Shown piece by piece: positions 27,272 to 35,175 of a stretch of 64,000 nt of DNA. The stretch is taken from contig NZ_LT629740.1 of the NCBI RefSeq assembly GCF_900105165.1, positions 1,364,001-1,428,000 of the forward strand. The letters are read 5' to 3'. The notes beneath the pieces are model-generated. The model was not told the origin of the DNA. It searched no databases and was given only the letters and a program-made list of their open reading frames with translations. Position 1 is the stretch's first letter. Every line of letters starts with the position of its first letter. Origin of the DNA: Mucilaginibacter mallensis (GTDB lineage Bacteria > Bacteroidota > Bacteroidia > Sphingobacteriales > Sphingobacteriaceae). The translations under genes and the position numbers were made by a program.

Positions 27272-28327
27272 ATGCCTTCAATAATAGCCGTCTCAAAAAT
27301 AGAATTACCCCATAAAACCACACAACAAGAAGTAAAAGCGCAGGCAGAGCGTATGTTCTCGGTTAATTTTCCGCAAACCAAACGGCTTATATTTGCCTTT
27401 GACAATACGGAGATCATCACCCGTAATTTTTGCAAGCCCATATCTTATTATACCAGTACAACCACTTTCGAGGAGCGTAATATTGAATACATCAATACCG
27501 CGCTGGAGTACTCTGTGCAGGCCATTGAAGCTTGCGTGGCGAAAGCAGGCATCAGCAAAGATGATATTACCGACCTTATTTTTGTATCAACCAGCGGACT
27601 GGCAACACCAAGCATGGATGCGCTTATTATTAATAAAATGCGGCTTAACCCGCATGTAAGGCGTTCGCCTTTGTGGGGTTTGGGTTGCGGCGGTGGGGTA
27701 TCGGGTATGGCAAAGGCTAACGCTATGGCAAAGGCCGATCCTGACGCGGTGGTATTACTGGTAGCAGTGGAGCTTTGCTCGCTTACGCTGATAAAGAACG
27801 ATTACAGCAAAAGTAATTTTATAGGCTCAAGCCTGTTTTCGGATGGGATAGCAGCCTGTATAGTAAAAGGCGATAATCATACTGAAAATAAAAAAATAAC
27901 CTATTTTGATTCCAGCAGCAAACTGTATTATGATTCATTGGAAGTAATGGGATGGGAGTTCCAGGATACGGGCTTCAAGGTGTTATTCTCAAAGGATATA
28001 CCTGCGTTTATTAATGAAAATGTATTGCATGATATCACCGAGTTTTTAACAAAGCATAACCTTACTCTAAGCGATATCAAAAACTTTATTTTTCATCCCG
28101 GAGGCAAAAAAGTATTGGATGCCTATAAGGATGCCTTGCCTGTTGAAGGCGATTTTTTGCAAAAAACGCGCGAGGTGATGAACGATAATGGCAACATGTC
28201 GAGCGTTACGGTTTTGTATGTGCTCGAGAAATTTTTGCGCGAAGGCTTTAATGATGGCTTTGGTTTGATGATGGCCATGGGCCCGGGTTTTTCGAGCGAG
28301 ATGGTGTTGCTGGAAATGAAGAATTAA
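27272..28327 (+). CDS. Type III polyketide synthase (chalcone/stilbene synthase family)
   Basis: A 351-residue thiolase-fold enzyme with the full catalytic triad: Cys near 139 in WGLGCGGGVSG, His near 275 in NFIFHPGGKKVLD and Asn near 308 in NDNGNMSSVTVLY. It condenses malonyl-CoA onto an acyl starter to make alkylpyrones or alkylresorcinols. An ICMT-like methyltransferase lies 143 bases downstream on the same strand, the pairing seen in Bacillus bpsA-bpsB, where the second enzyme methylates the pyrone. The product is inferred by analogy. Confidence 0.9.
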   Translation: MPSIIAVSKIELPHKTTQQEVKAQAERMFSVNFPQTKRLIFAFDNTEIITRNFCKPISYYTSTTTFEERNIEYINTALEYSVQAIEACVAKAGISKDDITDLIFVSTSGLATPSMDALIINKMRLNPHVRRSPLWGLGCGGGVSGMAKANAMAKADPDAVVLLVAVELCSLTLIKNDYSKSNFIGSSLFSDGIAACIVKGDNHTENKKITYFDSSSKLYYDSLEVMGWEFQDTGFKVLFSKDIPAFINENVLHDITEFLTKHNLTLSDIKNFIFHPGGKKVLDAYKDALPVEGDFLQKTREVMNDNGNMSSVTVLYVLEKFLREGFNDGFGLMMAMGPGFSSEMVLLEMKN

Positions 28328-28350
28328 GAAAGAGCATTGGCTGTGTGCGA

Positions 28351-28445
28351 TTCCCCTCTTGAGAGGGGCGGAGGGGTGTGTTAGCCAAGCGATGAACACA
28401 CCCCTGCCACTACACATGCCAACACGCCCCCTCTCAAGAGGGGAA
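28351..28445. repeat. Inverted repeat, TTCCCCTCTTGAGAGGGG family
   Basis: Outer arms TTCCCCTCTTGAGAGGGGCG (28351-28370) and CGCCCCCTCTCAAGAGGGGA (28425-28444); inner arms GGGGTGTGTT and AACACACCCC. It lies between the two polyketide genes. The short element at 52122 and the related one at 47141 share the design. Confidence 0.75.
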
Positions 28446-28470
28446 TTAATAAAATTAAATAACCACATCT

Positions 28471-28962
28471 ATGTACTTCATACCCTTCATCGTATTTGTC
28501 ATCACCCAGCGCCTATCTGAGCTATATATTGCCCGTCGTAACGAAAAATGGCTGCGTTCAGAAGGTGCAATAGAGTACGGTAGAGGGCATTACCCATATA
28601 TAGTAGCGCTGCATACGCTGTTTATTATTTCCATTATTGTGGAGTATATACTGCGCCCAAGTTTGTCAATGGATTTTGTTTTCCTGCTGCTGTTTATACT
28701 ACTGCTTGGCTTTAAATTCTGGGCGCTATCCTCATTAGGTAAATACTGGAACACCAAAATATTCCGCGTGCCGGGGAGTGGTCCGGTTAAAAAAGGGCCT
28801 TATAAGCTGTTTAAGCATCCTAATTACTTTATCGTGATCTGTGAGATCGTTATTATCCCGATGGTGTTCCACCTGTATTATACAGCTGTTATTTTTACTG
28901 TGCTAAACGCGATAATGCTTACAGTGAGGATAAGGGTGGAGAATAAGGTTTGGGCTAAATAA
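28471..28962 (+). CDS. ICMT-family integral membrane methyltransferase
   Basis: A 163-residue protein with about five hydrophobic helices. The C-terminal motif GPYKLFKHPNYFIVICEI is typical of isoprenylcysteine carboxyl methyltransferases, the region binding S-adenosylmethionine. Beside a type III polyketide synthase it most likely O-methylates the polyketide (BpsB-like). A lone ICMT-like protein would not allow that prediction. Confidence 0.8.
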   Translation: MYFIPFIVFVITQRLSELYIARRNEKWLRSEGAIEYGRGHYPYIVALHTLFIISIIVEYILRPSLSMDFVFLLLFILLLGFKFWALSSLGKYWNTKIFRVPGSGPVKKGPYKLFKHPNYFIVICEIVIIPMVFHLYYTAVIFTVLNAIMLTVRIRVENKVWAK

Positions 28963-28965
28963 CAT

Positions 28966-29079
28966 CCGCCCGTTCAAGCGTCCACGCTTGAATGAAAAGG
29001 GCTTTTAGCGTCTACGCTAAAAGCCCTTCAAAATCATCTTATTTTAGTACGAAGTAAGCGTGGACGCTTGAACGGGCGG
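28966..29079. repeat. Nested perfect inverted repeats between converging genes
   Basis: The outer arms are 24 bp and perfect (CCGCCCGTTCAAGCGTCCAC at 28966 and its complement ending at 29079). They enclose a perfect 15-bp hairpin AAGGGCTTTTAGCGT / ACGCTAAAAGCCCTT (28998-29029). Each outer arm contains its own palindrome CAAGCGT-CC-ACGCTTG. Confidence 0.8.
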
Positions 29080-29102
29080 CGGGGTTATATCACCCAGGGT
29101 TT

Positions 29103-30275
29103 TTATTCCGAATAAACCGACTGCGCCCTGTTACGCAAATTGTAGCCAGATGCCATCACCTCGGCATATGCACCGGCGGTACGGATAGCGATCAGATCAC
29201 CGCGGAATGATTCAGGCAGATCAACATCCTTGCGGAAACAATCAGTGCTCTCGCATATCGGGCCCACTACATCGTATTTTATGTCCTGGGTCAAATTTTG
29301 ACTTTCGACTTTTGACTTTTGACTTAAGTTCTCAATACTATGATAAGCCTGATAAAGCATAGGGCGTAATAACTCCGTCATACCTGCATCAAGCACCAGG
29401 AAGTTCTTTTTCAAGCCATTTTTAACGTATAGCACCCTTGAGATAAGCGAAGCACTTTGAGCAACCAGCGCGCGACCAAGTTCAAAATGTACCTCCTGAC
29501 CAGGCCTTACGTTCAGGAAGTCCTTAAATACATTAAAGTAGCTTTCAAAATCACTAAAGGCATTGGTATCCGGGTTGTAATAATCAACACCTAAACCACC
29601 GCCGGTATTTAAAACCTTAACCGGGAAGCCATGATCCTCAAACCAATCCTGCATCTCGTTAATACGGGTGCACAGGCTCTTGTACACCTCCATATCCGTA
29701 ATTTGTGAACCGATATGGAAATGGATACCCAGGAATTGCAGATTAGTGCATTTGCGCAGGGCATCGGCCACATCAGGCAGCTGCCAAATGTTTATGCCGA
29801 ATTTGTTTTCGTCAAGGCCGGTAGTAATAAAATGGTGGGTATGCGCATCCACATTTGGGTTGATACGGATAGCTACATTAGCCTTTTTATTTTTGGCTGC
29901 CGCCAGATCATTAATAATGAATAGTTCCTGCACCGATTCAACATTAAAGCAGAAGATATCAGCATCAAGCGCCAGGTTTATCTCCTTGTCGGATTTACCT
30001 ACACCGGCAAAAACAACCTTTTCTTTTGCAAAGCCATGTTCAATGGCTGCTTTTACCTCGTTACCGCTCACACAATCGGCACCAATGCCAAATGATTGTA
30101 TCATATCAAGTACCTTCGGGTTAAAATTAGCCTTCATGGCATAGTGCACATGAAAACCATATCTAGCCGATGCGTTGGTACAAGCCTCTAAAGTTTGCCT
30201 TAAAATACCCATATCATAATAATAGAATGGGGTTTCTATGGATTGGAATTTGTTTATTGTATCGTTGTTAAACAT
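29103..30275 (-). CDS. lysA: Diaminopimelate decarboxylase
   Basis: A 390-residue PLP enzyme of the alanine-racemase-fold decarboxylases. It has the Schiff-base lysine K48 in HYAMKANFNPKV, a PLP-phosphate glycine loop (NTGGGLGVDYY), ELGRALVAQS and the second-subunit active-site CESTDCF. It makes L-lysine from meso-diaminopimelate. Between YQAYHSIENL and IKYDVVG it carries a short insert (SQKSKVESQNLTQD) whose DNA is the intergenic AAAGTCAAAAGTC repeat, probably a tolerated surface loop. lysC lies upstream on the same strand, separated by 220 bases of repeats. Confidence 0.95.
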   Translation of the reverse strand: MFNNDTINKFQSIETPFYYYDMGILRQTLEACTNASARYGFHVHYAMKANFNPKVLDMIQSFGIGADCVSGNEVKAAIEHGFAKEKVVFAGVGKSDKEINLALDADIFCFNVESVQELFIINDLAAAKNKKANVAIRINPNVDAHTHHFITTGLDENKFGINIWQLPDVADALRKCTNLQFLGIHFHIGSQITDMEVYKSLCTRINEMQDWFEDHGFPVKVLNTGGGLGVDYYNPDTNAFSDFESYFNVFKDFLNVRPGQEVHFELGRALVAQSASLISRVLYVKNGLKKNFLVLDAGMTELLRPMLYQAYHSIENLSQKSKVESQNLTQDIKYDVVGPICESTDCFRKDVDLPESFRGDLIAIRTAGAYAEVMASGYNLRNRAQSVYSE

Positions 30276-30276
30276 T

Positions 30277-30360
30277 TGTAAAAAGTCAAAAATAGAAATT
30301 AAAAAGTCAAAAGACCTGACTTCAATTAAATCCGAAATCGAAATTCCGAAATTCGATATT
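30277..30360. repeat. AAAAGTC and CGAAATTCCGAAATTCG low-complexity repeats
   Basis: AAAAAGTCAAAA occurs twice next to the lysA start. A TCCGAAATCGAAATTCCGAA tract follows. The first motif also occurs inside lysA; similar fragments of the second are at 12822 and 42518. Confidence 0.5.
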
Positions 30361-30374
30361 AGAAGTATTTCTTC

Positions 30375-30454
30375 TTGTCATGCTGAGCGGAGCGAAGCAT
30401 CTATCCGCTGTATTCACCGCTTTAAAGATCCTTCGCTGTCACTCAGGATGACAA
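30375..30454. repeat. TCATGCTGAG-family palindrome (copy B)
   Basis: TTGTCATGCTGAGCGGAGCG at the left and CTTCGCTGTCACTCAGGATG then ACAA at the right. The stem is imperfect. It lies between lysC and lysA. Confidence 0.65.
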
Positions 30455-30465
30455 TTTGTTATTAA

Positions 30466-30487
30466 AGTCTCCCCTTTAGGGGAGATT
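30466..30487 (-). terminator. Possible terminator of lysC
   Basis: TCTCCCC-TTTA-GGGGAGA forms a perfect hairpin nine bases after the lysC stop. The following T-run is weak. Confidence 0.4.
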
Positions 30488-30495
30488 TAGAGGGG

Positions 30496-31806
30496 CTAAA
30501 ACAGCCTGTTATGCAAGCTCCTTAATACCTCGGTTTTATCTTCATTTTTTATCAGTAACGACATGTTATGATCGCTGCCGCCGTATGATATCATCCTTAA
30601 CGGGATATGTTTTACAGCTTCCAGTACACGCGCGGCATAACCATGCTTTTCGGCGCCGAAATCACCCACTACGCAAATAATGGTATGGTCCACATCCACA
30701 TCAACCGAACCGAAAGCGGTAAGCTCCCTGGTGATATCCTCTAAATGCGTAGTATCATCAATAGTTAATGATACGGCAACTTCGGAGGTGGTGATCATAT
30801 CAATTGATGTTTTATAGCGCTCAAACACCTCGAACAGCTTGCGTAAAAAGCCATGTGCCAATAACATACGGCTCGATTGTACCTTTATCGCAGTAATGCC
30901 GTCTTTCGCGGCTATCGATTTAATCCTATTCTTCTCGCTGTCGTTAGTGATCAGCGTTCCTTTTGCCTGCGGATCCATAGTGTTCAGCAAACGAACCGGG
31001 ATCTTATATTTTTGTGCCGGAAAAACGCTTTGCGGGTGCAATATCTTGGCGCCAAAGTAAGCCAGCTCGGCGGCTTCATCAAATGATAGCTGGGCAATTG
31101 GCTTGGTGCCTTTAACTATCCGCGGATCATTATTGTGCATACCGTCGATATCGGTCCAGATCTGTACTTCCTCGCTGCGGATGCCTGCACCAATTAATGA
31201 CGCGGTATAATCGCTCCCGCCACGGCGCAGGTTATCAATTTCGCCAAAACTGTTGCGGCAAATGTAACCCTGGGTAATAAACAGGTTATTATCCGGGTAT
31301 TTATCCAGCAATGGTGTAAGGTGTTCGGTTATATAATCAACTATAGGCTCGCTGTCCTCATCGGTTTTCATAAAATCAAGCGCGGGCAATAATATCGATG
31401 GTACACCGATCTCTTTCAAATACACATGGTATAAAGTGGTTGATAATAACTCACCCTGTGCTAAAATTACCTTATCCTCGATAGTAGTAAAAAGATCATT
31501 TGAAAAATTGCTCAGCAGCGCGAAATGATAATCTATCACTTCCTTGCCTTGCGCATAAAACTCAGGTTTGGCCAATAGCTCCTTAATGAAAATCTCGTAC
31601 TTATCCTTTAGCTTCTTAATAAGTTCGGCTGCCCCGGTCTTATCACCGGCCAGGTAAGCCTGGCCAATTTCCACTAAATTGTTTGTAGTACCGGATACTG
31701 CCGATAATACCACGATCTGCCTTTCGGACGGATCAACGATATCCAGCAGTTTTTTCATTCTTTCAGGACTTCCTACTGATGTTCCCCCAAATTTTAAAAC
31801 TTTCAT
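30496..31806 (-). CDS. lysC: Aspartate kinase (LysC type)
   Basis: A 436-residue monofunctional aspartokinase. The N-terminal KFGGTSVGSPERM is the kinase signature, the middle has FITQGYICRNSFGEIDNLRRGGSDYTA, and two ACT-type regulatory repeats fill the last 130 residues (SIDMITTSEVAVSLTID, RMISYGGSDHNMSLLI). It makes aspartyl phosphate, the entry to lysine, diaminopimelate, threonine and methionine. The ACT domains imply feedback inhibition. lysA, the last step, lies downstream. Confidence 0.95.
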   Translation of the reverse strand: MKVLKFGGTSVGSPERMKKLLDIVDPSERQIVVLSAVSGTTNNLVEIGQAYLAGDKTGAAELIKKLKDKYEIFIKELLAKPEFYAQGKEVIDYHFALLSNFSNDLFTTIEDKVILAQGELLSTTLYHVYLKEIGVPSILLPALDFMKTDEDSEPIVDYITEHLTPLLDKYPDNNLFITQGYICRNSFGEIDNLRRGGSDYTASLIGAGIRSEEVQIWTDIDGMHNNDPRIVKGTKPIAQLSFDEAAELAYFGAKILHPQSVFPAQKYKIPVRLLNTMDPQAKGTLITNDSEKNRIKSIAAKDGITAIKVQSSRMLLAHGFLRKLFEVFERYKTSIDMITTSEVAVSLTIDDTTHLEDITRELTAFGSVDVDVDHTIICVVGDFGAEKHGYAARVLEAVKHIPLRMISYGGSDHNMSLLIKNEDKTEVLRSLHNRLF

Positions 31807-32144
31807 TTTTTATATAAATTTTACCATAAATCATTGATATTGATGTATCAATTTTGAGGCGCTAAAAATAGGATTTTTAGGCGCATATAGGTGAGTATGC
31901 GCAAAATAAATTTAGTTGATAGGATTAGTAGGGGATAGGTTGGGTGTTTAATAATGGTATTTTATAATATCGAACACTAAATATTGAATAACGAACATCG
32001 CAGTATTATTTCGTCATTTATCATTCGAAATTCATTATTTTAATATTAATATCCTTGAAATCATCAGGGTCAACATACTAATCACTAAACAATTAGTGTA
32101 TATGAATTATTATACCTACCTTGCCGCCTTTAATAAATAAAATA
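31807..32144. other. Divergent intergenic region between lysC and cold-shock gene
   Basis: On the lysC side there is a hairpin with arms GCGCTAAAAA and TTTTTAGGCGC (31860-31883, one bulged G) in the 5' leader. On the other side there is a CACTAA-ACAA-TTAGTG hairpin (32083-32098) and a promoter-like site. No gene or riboswitch is recognised. Confidence 0.45.
32093..32124 (+). promoter_or_regulatory. Weak promoter-like site of the cold-shock gene
   Basis: TTAG (32093-32096) and TACCTTGC (32117-32124) are separated by 20 bases. Both are partial matches to the Bacteroidota consensus. The start would fall close to the ATG at 32145. Confidence 0.3.
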
Positions 32145-32339
32145 ATGCAAAAAGAAGGAACAGTAAAATTTTTTAATGAAACAAAAGGATTCGGATTTAT
32201 TACACCAAGCAATGGTGGTCAGGATGTATTTGTTCATTCTACAGGCTTAATTGACGAGATTCGTGAAAACGATAAAGTTGAATTCGAAGTAGAAAACGGC
32301 AGAAAAGGCCTTAATGCGGTAAATGTAAAAGTTATTTAA
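32145..32339 (+). CDS. Cold-shock protein, CspA family
   Basis: 64 residues from the ATG at 32145; an upstream in-frame TTG would add non-family sequence. It is a single OB-fold with RNP1 KGFGFI (about 14-19) and RNP2 DVFVHST (about 28-34). It binds single-stranded RNA/DNA and melts RNA structure at low temperature. A strong terminator follows. Confidence 0.95.
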   Translation: MQKEGTVKFFNETKGFGFITPSNGGQDVFVHSTGLIDEIRENDKVEFEVENGRKGLNAVNVKVI

Positions 32340-32368
32340 TTATATAAATAAATAATCATCAATCGTTC

Positions 32369-32400
32369 AAGCATCCGCCCAAAAGGCGGATGCTTTTTTT
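32369..32400 (+). terminator. Terminator of the cold-shock gene
   Basis: AAGCATCCGCC-CAAAA-GGCGGATGC, followed by seven T. Confidence 0.85.
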
Positions 32401-32488
32401 ATGCCCTGTTATTTTAACAAATTAATCTAAACATACAGCCAATGAATCTGTTGTAAACATAATATTCATCTACTAAAAGAGAAAAATT

Positions 32489-32887
32489 ATGAAAGATCAG
32501 ACAAAGATTATAGCAGCACTTTTAGTGGGTGCTGCAGCAGGCGCTGCACTTGGCTTATTATTAGCACCGGATAGTGGTGAGGGATTAAGAGGAAGTGTTG
32601 CTGATTATATTAATGATTTGGTTGATACAGCCAAAAACAAAGCAGAGGCAACTGCTAAGGAAGTAAAGCAATACAGCAATAATGCCTATAATACTGCAAA
32701 ATCAAAACTTGGCGGTGCTGTGCATGATGCCACAGAATATCATGAAGAATTGGCTGATTCAGCAAAATCAAAAGTTAAAAACGCGGTAGATAACGCAAAG
32801 GAATATGGCGAAGATGCCGCTAACCACGCAAAATCAAAAGTAAAATCCACTGCTGATGATTGGAATAATTCTATTCAAAATGCTTAG
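32489..32887 (+). CDS. YtxH-domain stress protein
   Basis: A 132-residue protein. One small-residue-rich helix (8-27, LLVGAAAGAALGLLLAP) is typical of YtxH. A long alanine- and lysine-rich amphipathic region follows with a repeating AKSKVKNAVDNAKEYGEDAA-like pattern, reminiscent of apolipoprotein or LEA-like helices. It is probably a membrane-associated general stress protein. A terminator closes the unit. Confidence 0.85.
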   Translation: MKDQTKIIAALLVGAAAGAALGLLLAPDSGEGLRGSVADYINDLVDTAKNKAEATAKEVKQYSNNAYNTAKSKLGGAVHDATEYHEELADSAKSKVKNAVDNAKEYGEDAANHAKSKVKSTADDWNNSIQNA

Positions 32888-32890
32888 TTA

Positions 32891-33022
32891 GTATCAAGTA
32901 GCTAGTATCAGGTATCAAGATAAAAGAAAAGCAGCCGGTTATGCCGGCTGCTTTTCTTGTTTTATAATGCTAGAATGAAGCTAAAAAAGTACTTGATATC
33001 TGATACTAGCTACTTGATACTA
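32891..33022. repeat. GTATCAAG inverted repeat enclosing a terminator
   Basis: Left arm GTATCAAGTAGCTAGTATCA then GGTATCAAG (32891-32919). The right arm is the imperfect complement (about 32990-33022), and part of it repeats directly after a short spacer. The YtxH-gene terminator lies between. Confidence 0.65.
32924..32958. terminator. Terminator between YtxH gene and M1 peptidase
   Basis: AAGAAAAGCAGCCGG and CCGGCTGCTTTTCTT form a perfect 15-bp stem usable from both sides. Confidence 0.85.
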
Positions 33023-33028
33023 AAAAAG

Positions 33029-34912
33029 CTACTTGATACTAAATATCAACGAGTTATTGCTCCTGTCTGCATCCATAAATATACCGCCATCCAGTGTTAC
33101 TGCTTCGATGGTTTTGGTGGTTTTTATGTGTACCGTTATCTGTTTCTGATCATTTTGCCAAACTATTGGTGTTTGGTGGAAGCTTTGGGTACTGCCATCG
33201 GTATAGGTTACCTTAATATCAAAAGGGACTGCAAAGCCACCAATGTTTTGGATAGCAACAACATAACCGCCATTCTCTTTAGTTACATTCTGTAAGTTAA
33301 GGTCGATATAGTTATTGGTGAAGAACCAGTTATTGAAGAACCAGTTCAGGTTTTTGCCTGATCCTGTGCTCATGGAGTTAAAATAATCCCATGGGATAGG
33401 ATGTTTGCCGTTCCAGTTATTCATATAGGTATGCAGCGCTTTTTTGAATAGCTCATCGCCCAGCATATCTTTTAAAGCCAGGTAGCTTAACGATGGTTTT
33501 ACATAAGCATTGTTGCCATAACCCCTGGTTAGTTCGCTGGTAGGGGTGATGATCGGCAGGTCCTCGCTGGTCGACGGGTCATTTATCCAGCGTTTTACAC
33601 GGAAATTTTTATAATTCTCTATATTCTGCTGTTCGCCGGTTTCAGAAGCGCCTATCAAAAACTCAAAGGTGGTTGCCCATCCCTCGTCCATATAACCGTA
33701 ACGGGTTTCGTTAATACCCATATAGAACGGGAAATAGGTATGAGCCATCTCGTGATCCTGCAAAAATTGAGCGTCGTGCATGTTGTCGGTATGGCTGTCG
33801 TTCACCATCATCGGGAACTCCATATCAGCAAAACCCTGGAAAGCGGTCATCTTAGGGTATGGATAAGGCACACCCGGCCAGTTGTGTGATAACCAGTTTA
33901 AGGTATGTACGCCGAATTTAACAGCAGAGTGAAAGTCTGTTGAGGCATCAGCATAAGCGGCCTGCATACTGGCGCGGCGATGTGTAGCATCATCAACCAC
34001 TGTACTGGCAGCATCCCAATTGTAATGATCGCTGATACCTACTGCCATATCGCTTATATTATTGGCTTTCCAAATCCAGGTATTCAGGTCGTTTTGCGCA
34101 GTAATGTTCTTCTTTGCCAGGTCATCAGGCGTAGCAATATGTACGGTTGAATCCGTGGTCATGGATTGCTGCAGGCGTTTAATGTATTCGGGTTGTAATA
34201 CCTGTGATGGGTTTTGCAATGTTCCTGTGGCCCAAACAATAAAGTTTTTAGGCACGGTAACGCTTAAATTATAGTCGTTAAAGTCGTTATAAAACTCCTG
34301 GCGGTCGTTAAAATCAAGCCTGTCCCATCCGTTATAATCATCAAAAACAGATACACGCGGATAAAAATAGCCTATATAAAAGGTAGTTGGGTCAATCACC
34401 CCTTCGCGCTCACTTTTTAATGAAAGCTCATAATGCCAGGTGATGTTTAATTTAACAGAATCATGCGGTAAAACAGGTTTTGATAGCTCAACAAACTGAT
34501 TGGTGCCAATTACTTTATCATTATCCCATTCTTTTTTAACACCATTTACAAAAATGGAATCAACCTGTATGCCTTTGGTTATATAATCGGGTGTGGTAGC
34601 TGCATAACGTGTAGCACCGGGCCTGTGTATGTTTAATATCAGCTTCATGTTAAGGTGTTTTAACGTGTCGGGGCTGTTATTAAAGTAGGTGATCTGTTCG
34701 GTGCCTTTTATGGTACGATCGGGTGGGAGGGCGGTTATCTTAATATCATACCGGCCATGGTTTTCCCAGTAGTTTTTCCCCGGGCGGCCATCCGCCGACC
34801 TGGTTGCTTTAGCATAAGCTTTTTTAATGTCCCTTGGCAGGTATAATGTTTGTGCTTTTACCTGTGTTAAAAAAAAACAGCATAAAGCTGATGAGATGAA
34901 GTATTTGTACAT
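33029..34912 (-). CDS. Secreted M1-family metallopeptidase
   Basis: 627 residues: signal peptide (1-20, VKA-Q), an N-terminal beta domain, then the gluzincin catalytic domain with HEMAH near 388 and the third zinc ligand Glu in NETRYGYMDEGWATTFEFL 18 residues later. A GAME-like exopeptidase motif is seen as FADMEFPMMVN. It probably trims amino acids from exported or environmental peptides in the periplasm. Some poly-lysine producers use an M1-like peptidase for polymer breakdown, but this gene is 21 kb from the synthetase and I do not link them. Confidence 0.9.
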   Translation of the reverse strand: MYKYFISSALCCFFLTQVKAQTLYLPRDIKKAYAKATRSADGRPGKNYWENHGRYDIKITALPPDRTIKGTEQITYFNNSPDTLKHLNMKLILNIHRPGATRYAATTPDYITKGIQVDSIFVNGVKKEWDNDKVIGTNQFVELSKPVLPHDSVKLNITWHYELSLKSEREGVIDPTTFYIGYFYPRVSVFDDYNGWDRLDFNDRQEFYNDFNDYNLSVTVPKNFIVWATGTLQNPSQVLQPEYIKRLQQSMTTDSTVHIATPDDLAKKNITAQNDLNTWIWKANNISDMAVGISDHYNWDAASTVVDDATHRRASMQAAYADASTDFHSAVKFGVHTLNWLSHNWPGVPYPYPKMTAFQGFADMEFPMMVNDSHTDNMHDAQFLQDHEMAHTYFPFYMGINETRYGYMDEGWATTFEFLIGASETGEQQNIENYKNFRVKRWINDPSTSEDLPIITPTSELTRGYGNNAYVKPSLSYLALKDMLGDELFKKALHTYMNNWNGKHPIPWDYFNSMSTGSGKNLNWFFNNWFFTNNYIDLNLQNVTKENGGYVVAIQNIGGFAVPFDIKVTYTDGSTQSFHQTPIVWQNDQKQITVHIKTTKTIEAVTLDGGIFMDADRSNNSLIFSIK

Positions 34913-35047
34913 CCTGATAAATAATAAGTCGGGTTAAAGGCTGTAAATATAATGGAAAAAGGCGTATTTTAAGTCTGAATTAAGAGAGGTGTGAGGAGAC
35001 TTAAATAAGTAACAAGTATATTACAACTAAGGTTAATAAATAATTAG

Positions 35048-35079
35048 TTTGTTTAGCCCGAAATATTTTTTTTACTTTG
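35048..35079 (+). promoter_or_regulatory. Promoter-like pair of an orphan transcript
   Basis: TTTG (35048-35051), exactly 20 bases, then TTACTTTG (35072-35079). The same pair with the same spacing occurs at 51091-51122 before the 2-hydroxyacid dehydrogenase. Confidence 0.5.
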
Positions 35080-35083
35080 CTGT

Positions 35084-35151
35084 AGTTATTTTAATAGGGG
35101 TATTAAATAACTATTGTGGGCCATTCGCTTTATGTGAATGGCCTTTTTTTG
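35084..35151 (+). ncRNA. Candidate orphan small RNA (about 65 nt)
   Basis: A compact unit in a gap where no plus-strand gene exists. A promoter-like pair lies just upstream. The first stem-loop TAGTTATTTTAATA-GGGG-TATTAAATAACTA has 13 bp with one bulged T (35083-35113). A terminator stem GGCCATTC/GAATGGCC then ends in seven T (35119-35150). There is no reading frame. The GGGG loop is exposed and could base-pair with C-rich targets. It is not a known RNA class to me. Confidence 0.45.
35119..35150 (+). terminator. Rho-independent terminator of the orphan transcript
   Basis: GGCCATTC-loop-GAATGGCC, followed by TTTTTTT. Confidence 0.8.
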
Positions 35152-35175
35152 TGGATTTTTCTGTGCAAATGCTGC

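Noticed and set aside
31860..31883. Possible lysine riboswitch in the lysC leader
   Set aside because: Only one bulged hairpin is present; the leader is far too short and lacks the multi-helix core of a lysine riboswitch.
33029..34912. M1 peptidase as degrading partner of the Pls-type polymer
   Set aside because: It is 21 kb away on the other strand among unrelated genes; M1 peptidases are common.
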